NCBI GenBank assembly: GCA_934045075.1
Contig: OW203727.1
Location: forward strand, 10,174,675 to 10,238,674
DNA length: 64,000 bases
Origin: Yponomeuta sedellus
Taxonomy: Eukaryota; Arthropoda; Insecta; Lepidoptera; Yponomeutidae
Direction of reading: 5' to 3'
Both the position numbers and the translations under genes were made by a program. This document shows, one piece after another, positions 56,362 through 64,000 of the stretch. Position 1 is the first letter of the stretch. Each line of letters starts with the position of its first letter. A model generated the notes under the pieces. That model worked only from the letters and a program-made list of their open reading frames with translations. It did not search any database and was not told the DNA's origin.

Positions 56362-56560
56362 GTTGGTGTCGGCTATAATGTAATGGCAGTCGATAAGCCA
56401 TGTCAGAGGCCTTATGAATGTCTTGATAACTTCTGATAGTAAGGCCTGCCACTGTCTTATAATCCCACACCAACTCTGGGCCGCCGCGGTGGAGTATGGG
56501 TTTAGTGGTTATATACTCTTTGGCCTAACCTTCCTACGACGCAGGAAAGAAACCCGTGCT
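56362..56560 (+). mobile_element. 5S-derived SINE, 5'-truncated
   Basis: Body blocks 'gttggtgtcggctataatgt', 'aacttctgatagtaaggcct', 'cgcggtggagtatggg'. An internal insertion of about 20 bp follows (tttagtggttatatactctt) before 'ggcctaaccttcctacgacg'. Confidence 0.72.
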
Positions 56561-56624
56561 TTTTTAAATTCAATCAATGCCTAATTCAATAAACCCGTGA
56601 TTTTAATTTCAATCAATGCCTAAT

Positions 56625-56725
56625 TGCAGTGAACGTTGATGAAGCGAAGGTGGCAAGTGGCAGTCCCTGGTCTCTGCCTACCCCTTTGGGATACAGGCGT
56701 GAGTTTATGTATGTACGTAAATACC
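56625..56725 (+). mobile_element. LINE 3'-end fragment
   Basis: 'gaacgttgatgaagcgaagg', 'ggcagtccctggtctctgcc', 'gggatacaggcgtgagttta' then tatgtatg. Same family as 47428-48054. Confidence 0.65.
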
Positions 56726-57494
56726 TAATTTCACTGTCATAACTGAATACAGTTTAATGTGTATAAAGCTACTGCGCCTCCACAGGCTATTAAATACCCC
56801 ATTAGTAACAAAAAAACAAGGGGTCCTACTCATCAGCGCGAACTTCATGAAACAGCTGAAGAAGAAAAATATCCGAAGAAAATCTCCCTGTGCAGCCGAA
56901 AACAACATATTTAGTTTCTTGTTTGACTATTGGAACAACTCCTGCGAAAGAATTTACAGCTTCGTCGTACATTCCAAAGTCGCGGGCGGTAACCATGGGA
57001 TGGAACAGTTGATAATATTTTTGTTATTATCCGACTACGGCGGTGTCCAAAAGAAGGGTAATGTGATTGGCTCGTACGTATGTATGTAAGTGTTTCCAAC
57101 TCTATTTTACCACACAACTTCTTAACGAATAACCAGATTTCAACAAATAAGATCTCAATCGTTCGTAGTATTTGTGGCAGTGTCATAGGTACCGAAATGA
57201 ATTAGATATCGTCAGTGGAAAGGAAAAAATGCTAAAGCGCCACTTTGGTCAAAATGAGTTATATATATTATATGGTTGGATAGCATTTTTTTCTGCATCG
57301 ATCTGTGTCAGTTTCGTAGTAATCAGAGTACTTTTTTGGCGCTTTGAGTATTTCAGGAATTTCTCCAATATTCTCCCTTGACGCTCCTAAAGCACCCTAT
57401 TTGTTGTGTTTTTCAAACTTATGTCACTTAAGATTTTTTCTCTATACACATCTTAATAACATTGTCACTTTAGCACTTTTGTCATGAAATATCG

Positions 57495-57564
57495 ATCCAT
57501 TATCGATATGTTAGAAATAATTAATTCACGGGAATTAATTATTTCTAACATATCGATAATGGAT
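57495..57564. repeat. Perfect hairpin, 33-bp arms, 4-nt loop
   Basis: 57495-57527 and 57532-57564 are exact reverse complements separated by acgg. No repeat family or target duplication is associated with it. Confidence 0.92.
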
Positions 57565-58370
57565 GAACTTGTAAATGTGAAGTACTCACTTTTGGGTTGT
57601 TACCGTATCAGATTCATTACTTGACACACTTCTAAGTGAGTACCTTCCTTTACACTGATGTCCAGACTTATTTGGTATTTGTATTATATGTATTTAGGTC
57701 TTATTTACGTTTGCTTCATTTTCTTGCTTTTTTGAAAAAGAATAGTGAAAGCAAACGAAATAAGCAGATAAAAAAAGTAAATAGATGACATGAAATGCTG
57801 GCAAAAGCACAGATATGTCTGATGTCGATCAACAGATCGAAGTTGAAGAATCATACTATCCAACAAAAATAGCTTAATGCACGGAAAAGACAAAACAAGT
57901 AGCTTGGGAGGTATAATCTGGGTTGGCCCTGCCTGCTCAGTAGTTAATGCTAAAAAATAACCAACAGTTTTATTGTTGATTAAATAAAATGAAAAGGTTT
58001 TATTCAAAGTAGCGCAGAAACTGCGGCTTCATTAACGTTACAAGTCAAACTAGGTGTCGATTTCAAAATCTAGATATTATGGAGAAAAATGGACAAAAAA
58101 TCTCCAAGTTTAGTCTTTTCAAAGTCCTTAATTAACAGATTATACATATTTTTTACAAAAGTCATGCACTTTACATGCTTTAATTCCAGACATCATTGTC
58201 ACCTAAATAATGCTTAATATTATAGTAGCCCTTTTGGTAACGTGTACTTGACACATTTTTTGAACCGTGTTTCAGTCAAAGTTAATAATAATATATCTAC
58301 AGGGATTTTATTATAGAAACGTATTATTTTTAATTTTATTAGTATAATTATTTTTACATCATTCATCGTC

Positions 58371-58432
58371 AACCCATTATGTCTTCACCAAGGGGCAAGG
58401 GTATTCCACCACGCGGGCCATTTGGGGGTAAT
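58371..58432 (-). mobile_element. 5S-derived SINE 3' fragment
   Basis: 'ccattatgtcttcaccaagg' and 'attccaccacgcgggccat' match the 3' body with a 25-bp internal gap. Confidence 0.6.
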
Positions 58433-58674
58433 TTTATATATATAATTTTTTTGGTTTGTTTTTGTTTTGGAGGTCGCGCCATGGTGAAGTTATTGAGGAG
58501 TAGACCCTTTTTATGGTCATAAGGATAAAGTTACGCTACAAATTGTTTTTTTTTTTGCGCCACTCCATGCTGCTTATAAGTTTAACTAAATATATGTTAC
58601 ACCATTTTTATTTTTAATGCACTAACCCGTGCTAAGGAACAAATTTAAAAACCTATTTAGAGGCTAAAAATTTC

Positions 58675-58745
58675 ACCCATGCCGGGATTCGAACCCGCAA
58701 CCTCTGGCTATCCGTACCAGCGCTCTACCAATTGAGCCAATGGGC
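58675..58745 (-). pseudogene. tRNA-like unit (tRL copy 10)
   Basis: 71 nt, same sequence as the copy 2 units, with A and B boxes intact. Confidence 0.75.
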
Positions 58746-59334
58746 GACTCACAACATCAGTGAAATTTCTAACCTCTTTACAATATTCTCTGTATTACGT
58801 ACAGGCAGCGACATCTGACTTAAGCAAATTGCATTACTTACAGCCCCGACTACCTACTTTGCAGTTAGGTTTAACATCGGAACGATATCACTGTACCCAC
58901 ATGATTACACCATTTTTATTTTTAATGCACTAACCCGTGCTAAGGAACAAATTTAAAAACCTATTAAGAGGCTAAAAATTTCACCCATGCCGGGATTCGA
59001 ACCCGCAACCTCTGGCTATCCGTACCAGCGCTCTACTCAATTGGTAGAGCGCTGGTACGGATAGCCAGAGGTTGCGGGTTCGAATCCCGGCATGGGTGAA
59101 ATTTTTAGCCTCTAAATAGGTTTTTAAATTTGTTCCTTAGCACGGGTTAGTGCATTAAAAATAAAAATGGTGTAATCATGTGGGTACAGTGATATCGTTC
59201 CGATGTTAAACCTAACTGCAAAGTAGGTAGTCGGGGCTGTAAGTAATGCAATTTGCTTAAGTCAGATGTCGCTGCCTGTACGTAATACAGAGAATATTGT
59301 AAAGAGGTTCGAAATTTCACTGATGTTGTGAGTC

Positions 59335-59405
59335 GCCCATTGGCTCAATTGGTAGAGCGCTGGTACGGATAGCCAGAGGTTGCGGGTTCGAATCCCGGCA
59401 TGGGT
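59335..59405 (+). pseudogene. tRNA-like unit (tRL copy 10)
   Basis: 71 nt, sense, followed by gaaattttt. Confidence 0.75.
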
Positions 59406-59642
59406 GAAATTTTTAGCCTCTTAATAGGTTTTTAAATTTGTTCCTTAGCACGGGTTAGTGCATTAAAAATAAAAATGGTGTAATCATGTGGGTACAGTGA
59501 TATCGTTCCGATGTTAAACCTAACTGCAAAGTAGGTAGTCGGGGCTGTAAGTAATGCAATTTGCTTAAGTCAGATGTCGCTGCCTGTACGTAATACAGAG
59601 AATATTGTAAAGAGGTTAGAAATTTCACTGATGTTGTGAGTC

Positions 59643-59713
59643 GCCCATTGGCTCAATTGGTAGAGCGCTGGTACGGATAGCCAGAGGTTGCGGGTTCGAA
59701 TCCCGGCATGGGT
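59643..59713 (+). pseudogene. tRNA-like unit (tRL copy 10)
   Basis: 71 nt, 308 bp after the previous unit, adjacent to the right terminus of the element. Confidence 0.75.
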
Positions 59714-59759
59714 GAAATTTTTAGCCTCTAAATAGGTTTTTAAATATATGTTTTGAATA

Positions 59760-60475
59760 TAATACATACGTGATTTTTCTAGTTTTACCACTATCACTTG
59801 GCTTACAATTTATTTACTAAATGCAGGATAAGAAAAAGGATAAGCATATTGTAAAAAATGGTGAGCCGAAAGTAAACTTCTGAACGTTCTTTCTTGTGGA
59901 ACTTTGGCGACCAAAGTTGCAAGTATTGATTGATCCATGGCCCCGGTTACGTGTCTATCTGCTGAACTAACTCGTTTTGCAGCCGATGCCAAGTTTGCAG
60001 ATGCTGGGAGCCGGGTTAAGTCATATTAGGCCACGATATCGGGTAACAGCGACTTCGTTTGCTCCTTTGTTTCTTTTGTGCTGCTCAGCTCTGAAGTAAA
60101 ATCTCTGCATTTTTGTGACGCGACCGTGTAAAGGATAAAACGCACCAACGTTGTGGTGGTGGTGGGCAGTTCAGCACACGCATCATTTATTGCAGTTGTA
60201 TTTATATGGACGTATATGTGGACATTCATGTTGTATGTTAGTGATATGAGTAGAAAGAGAAAGGTTAGAGTTTGTGTCAAAATATTTTTGAATTTGAAAC
60301 AGTTAATTTTAAGGCACGTTACAAATACAAATTATTTATTTACCCAAAAAGGTCAAAAGTGTTATACGTAATCTAATGAGTATACTAAATTACTATTAGG
60401 TACTTATAAAATACGCTTTCCAGTAGCCTCTGGACGGGGCGAACCTGTATGGCGGCGACTATTGCAAATGCCGAT
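59760..60475. other. Unassigned sequence
   Basis: No family recognised. 60150-60170 has a short gtggtggtgg run. Confidence 0.4.
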
Positions 60476-60491
60476 TGCCATGAACGATCAT

Positions 60492-60612
60492 TATATTCTT
60501 TTTAATGCACTAACACATGCTAAGGACAATTTTGAAAACCTGGCTAACCGAGGTCAGCGGGGTCGAGTCCCGGCATGGGTGGAATTGTTAGCCTCTAAAT
60601 AGGTTTTCAAAA
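60492..60612. mobile_element. tRL element, copy 11 (121 bp)
   Basis: Bounded by the 12-bp duplication atgaacgatcat (60480-60491 and 60613-60624). Left terminus 'tatattctttttaatgcact', right 'aaataggttttcaaa'. Only the 3' half of the tRNA-like unit is left (ggtcgagtcccggcatgggt). The smallest copy with both termini. Confidence 0.82.
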
Positions 60613-60624
60613 ATGAACGATCAT

Positions 60625-61220
60625 GTTGCTATGGAGATGAAATCACCCAAAATTCACGGTGAATAGGGGATTTTGTTACATATTGTATTGTCAATTTGTA
60701 GCCTTTTTATTTATGTCACCAATTGAACTGAACGCCGAACAAAAGATACAATTTAACTGAAAACTGCAGCGACCACTTCACCGTTAAAAGCGTTTCTATA
60801 CTCTTCACTTGACCGTCAACTTTATAAGAGTGGGTAAAAACAATGCCCGTCTATTGTAATGGCTGCTGCAAAATATCGAAACACATGCGGAAATAGTGGT
60901 GCACTTAGGACCTCAAATGTCTCAATTATAAGTTTTTTATGCATACAAAAGCACGTGCACACGTGTTTTTTTAATAACCAATTTATAAACTATTTTAAAA
61001 TTGGTATTCTTTATTTTACCAATAGTTATATTTTTAGAAATACGAGTATGAGTGTTTACAAAACTTGCGCTTATAGTATACGATACGTTACTGTTTTTTG
61101 TTTCTACCTGTTATAGAATATTATCCATCTGACTTAGTTTTAACATTATTTGTTGGATCATACCATACACGTAGAAATACAGTATAAAATAAAAGTATCC
61201 AAAAATGTTCCTATAAAGGA
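60625..61220. other. Unassigned sequence
   Basis: Nothing recognised. Confidence 0.4.
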
Positions 61221-61224
61221 TCCT

Positions 61225-61460
61225 TTATCGGGTTCCGTTACGAAACTCTTAGAGGATCACTTTTTTGTCCGTCTGTCCGTCCATCCTTTTGTCTGTAAAG
61301 ACCCTCTATCTCAAAAACGCGTAGCGGTATCGAGTTGCATATAGAACCGTATATTCAGGTCTACAGTCCATTGAATTTATAAAATTTGGGCCTGAATGCA
61401 ACCTATATTTGGACACTCAACAGAATCAAAATTCATAGGGTACTTAATACGCCTTAATCT
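61225..61460 (+). mobile_element. Lepidopteran dispersed repeat, 5' half
   Basis: 'cgggttccgttacgaaactc', 'tccgtctgtccgtccatcc', 'aagaccctctatctcaaaaa', 'gcggtatcgagttgcatata', and 'attcataggg' follow the order of the element at 18797-19250. The 3' half is missing. Confidence 0.65.
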
Positions 61461-61461
61461 T

Positions 61462-61775
61462 CTTCTTCTTCGGGCTATATTATGTAGTCCACTGCTGGAC
61501 AAAGTCCTCCCCTAATGAGCGCCATAGCGCCTTGTCTTCAGCTTGCCGCATCCAACATCTGCCTGCAGTTTTTCGCAGATCGTCATCCCACCTGGTCGAA
61601 GGGCGTCCTACACTACGTTTGCCGAGTTGCGGTCTCCACTCGAGAACACGCTTACCTACTCCAACGGTTGTCGGTTCTTCCCGAGATATGGCCAGCCCAC
61701 TGCCACTTCAGGTCGATTATTCTCTGAGCTATGTCGATAACTTTGGTTCTCTTTCGGATGCAGTCGTCACACAAT
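61462..61775 (-). mobile_element. LINE ORF2 terminus and 3' end (RTE-like)
   Basis: Minus strand reads 'CIRKRTKVIDIAQRIIDLKW', 'QWAGHISGRTDNRWS', 'RVLEWRPQLGKRS', 'RWDDDLRKTAGRCWMRQAED' and 'ALWRSLGEDFVQQWT', ending in GAAGAAGAAG. Better preserved than the copy at 52585; a few frame changes (near 61660 and 61600) remain. Confidence 0.8.
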
Positions 61776-62261
61776 TTCTACCAACACATTATTCTTTGTG
61801 TAAGAGCGAAACTTGGTCGGACTCGTCCGACAAGAAATCAAGCAGGTAAGTGATTCCGCAATTGAGTTAAGAATTATTTTACCGTTTGGGCACTTCGGGC
61901 CTTTTGACTGGAACTCGCAGTTGGCATGCTTAAAAAGAACTACCGCAAAGTAGACAGTTTAAATATAAATTGATGAAGGTTCTTAGGAAGGGACTACAAG
62001 CAAGGAAATCGTCTCCAAATAAACATCGGCTAAAGTAAAGAAGCGATATTGACTATACTTATTGTATACCGATAATACACTTATGTAGCTACTCGCATTC
62101 ACCTCTGAAACCCTGCAGCTCGTAAAAAAATAAAGTCGTAAAGATAAAATATATAATTTATGGAGAAGTTAAAAAGTGTCCCAGGCGGACATACTTCGAT
62201 TAAATAGGGGCAGGATAAAATGTACCCAAAACCGGCGTATGAGCAAGCAACGACTAATGAA

Positions 62262-62320
62262 CGTTGATGAAGCGAAGGTGATCTGTCAGGATCGTGGCAA
62301 AGTAGCAGTCTCTGGGGGGT
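62262..62320 (+). mobile_element. LINE 3'-end fragment
   Basis: 'aatgaacgttgatgaagcga', 'aggtgatctgtcaggatcgt' matches the LINE at 47428-48054. The rest of its 3' end follows separately at 62607. Confidence 0.65.
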
Positions 62321-62606
62321 GAGTCTCTAAAATGCATAGTTGTTCAATAGAGTCACATTAGGTAATAGTAGTTTCATTCACACTATCGGTAGTCTGGTAA
62401 CCAATCGCATTACAATGGTTTAACCCATGCTACTTAACTCGGCGCCTAGCGCGATTCGATCTTCTTCGCGTGAGATGCCTATTTAATTTGCGCGGGTTAT
62501 TCCCCTGAAATGACATTGTACTGCTATTGCTTTGTAGACTACCAAATTAAGGCAAATAACAACCATTGTCGTGCTCATTTCATTCTATTCAAAAATGATG
62601 TAAGAA

Positions 62607-62655
62607 GGCTTGGTCTCTGCCCGCCCCTCTGGGATACAGGCGTGAATTTATGTTA
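62607..62655 (+). mobile_element. LINE 3'-terminal fragment
   Basis: 'cttggtctctgcccgcccct' and 'ctgggatacaggcgtgaatt' continue the 62262-62320 fragment after about 290 bp of unrelated DNA, so one insertion may be interrupted by another. Confidence 0.6.
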
Positions 62656-64000
62656 CGTTTATTAAAAAGTATTTATCTGATGACACTTTTTCAGAAACCT
62701 AACGATTTTTATGGTTGATTTATGCCAAAATGAACAATATCAAAAAATTAACATATTTAAGTCAAGGAGACGTGGAAACGTACATTCAATTACTTATTGA
62801 ACTGTTGATAACAAGCTTTTCCGAATGTCATAGCTGCTTTGAATATCCGTTGGTCGGTACAATAATGGTAATAGCAAAAAGTAGGTCCACTGGCTGAAAG
62901 ATTAAATTCAATTTCACCGGGTCCCACTGAGCGCGGAGCAAGTAAACACGAAGGAAGCTTATAAAATGTTAAGTCCGCACTTTGGTCCGTAAAAACCTTT
63001 TATGCTGGGCGAAGACAATGTTCGGAAGTGCACATTTGGGCGGGGACCTCGCTCTATGGACGGTACCATTTGCATTCGGAGAGCTTCGGCCGATACGAAG
63101 GTATGAATTTGCTTACTAGGTGCGAGTTAGCTATGAAATAACCTCTTGTATTATTCTAGGTCCCAAAACCTTACAAATAGAAGCAATCACGTTTCCGTCA
63201 TGTATAGTACATTTAGTGTGCGAATGTTTCTCGGGCTCAGCGCCTTGATTATGTAACTTTTCACGTACATATGTGTGCAAAAACATAATATCTACTGGAC
63301 TTGGTCGTACCATTATGTAATTCAATATCACTGTCACGTATCAGAAATCCACTAAATGCGGTATCCATTACGTATTACGTCTCATATCCGCACGGCAGAG
63401 CTAAGCAGACATTCCGCTTACACACACAGATGTCTACGAGAAAAGTTACATAATCAAGCCGCTGGTCTGACTTTTACTTTTTAGACTAGTTTTAGGAGTC
63501 GATTTACATTTTCCTAACATTTTCTTTTGTTACTGCAACCGTTTTTTTGTCCGAAATGTAAATTAAATTCTCACGAGCGAGTGCTCTGCAAGGAGCCAAC
63601 ATTACGGAAACAGTTATGGTCCATTTGGTTAAATCGTAACCGCTTTATTTAGAGAACTCGCGGGTTTTTGGCACAACAAAGGGTTCTTTAGATAAAACAA
63701 ATAAATTCCCTCTTCTCGGACGTTTGAACGAAGAAATAAGTACGAATGGCTTCTAATTAAAACTGAGAGTAGCGTGAATTTACCCTCTTAAGTTGTTTGC
63801 TTGTGTTCCATTTAGTTAGGTTCAGAGAAATTGGTAAATACCAAGATCAAATAAAATCTGACTTCACTTCAAACGTTAATTAAAGGTACGTACACTTTGA
63901 CCGCTTTGTAGATAACAAAAAGTGAATTTCCTACCAACGTCAAATATCTGTCAATTGAGTGCCATATATTAGGGGTTAAAGTATGAAACCTCTCCAAACG
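62656..64000. other. Unassigned; non-repetitive 62930-63110
   Basis: No family or gene recognised. 62930-63110 is GC-richer ('tttgggcggggacctcgctc') with no relative in the window. Candidate conserved non-coding element. Confidence 0.3.

Larger units (their letters stand above)
58600..59741. mobile_element. tRL element, copy 10: 1.14-kb array
   Basis: Bounded by the 11-bp duplication aaatatatgtt (58588-58598 and 59742-59752). It contains one full antisense unit (58675-58745), a spacer, an antisense partial joined to a sense partial at about 59037 (ctctactcaattggtagag), then two full sense units. Termini are 'caccatttttatttttaat' and 'aaataggttttt'. The a-to-c and t-to-g differences from copy 2 (caccattttt for cactattttt; gatgttgtg for gatgtcgtg) mark a distinct lineage. 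Confidence 0.88.

Overview
The window reads as AT-rich, repeat-dense, non-coding DNA from an insect nuclear genome, most likely a moth or butterfly (Lepidoptera). The basis is the repeat content. It holds non-LTR retrotransposon 3' ends with 'caataaagaatattcttatc' tails. It also holds a dispersed repeat ending in the block 'tgcgtgagtccaactcacac', several tRNA-derived SINEs, and a SINE whose 5' part matches the 3' half of 5S rRNA. The lepidopteran assignment rests on remembered family resemblance, not on a search. I recognise no host protein-coding gene. The long reading frames are microsatellite or repeat artefacts, or pieces of decayed retrotransposons.

Layout: 1-4.2 kb is mostly unassigned sequence with a 41-bp minisatellite, a retroelement tail, a SINE and one TATA-type promoter candidate near 2434. 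4.2-4.85 kb holds the first copy of an unusual element called here 'tRL' (tRNA-like). 5-16 kb is largely unassigned, with a decayed triplicated block at 10.5-12.15 kb and an LINE reverse-transcriptase C-terminal fragment at 13.2-13.8 kb. 16.9-19.8 kb carries 5S-derived SINE copies and lepidopteran repeats. 19.8-23.6 kb is a broken LINE (RT with YADD) whose downstream region is interrupted by a 1.94-kb palindromic tRL array and by a 226-bp tRL hairpin. 23.6-32 kb holds more LINE, SINE and tRL fragments and a MITE nested inside a SINE. 34.6-35.2 kb is a SINE followed by a long ATTC microsatellite. 35.2-42.3 kb is mainly unassigned. A hAT-type MITE lies at 42.34-42.66 kb. A 99-bp minisatellite split by a tRL copy lies at 43.2-43.8 kb. 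44-48 kb and 51-54 kb are SINE and LINE fragments. 58.6-59.75 kb is another tRL array, and 60.5 kb holds a short tRL copy.

The most interesting content is the tRL family. There are about ten loci, eight of them with direct target duplications of 10-14 bp. The unit is about 309 bp and carries a tRNA-like gene with good pol III A and B boxes and a T5 run directly after the tRNA-like 3' end. Both element termini recur precisely. Copies are tandem, inverted, or folded into hairpins with up to 930-bp arms. It looks like a small non-autonomous retroelement built on a processed tRNA-like RNA. Its long duplications and tandem or inverted copies recall Penelope-associated retrozymes, but I found no hammerhead ribozyme in it.
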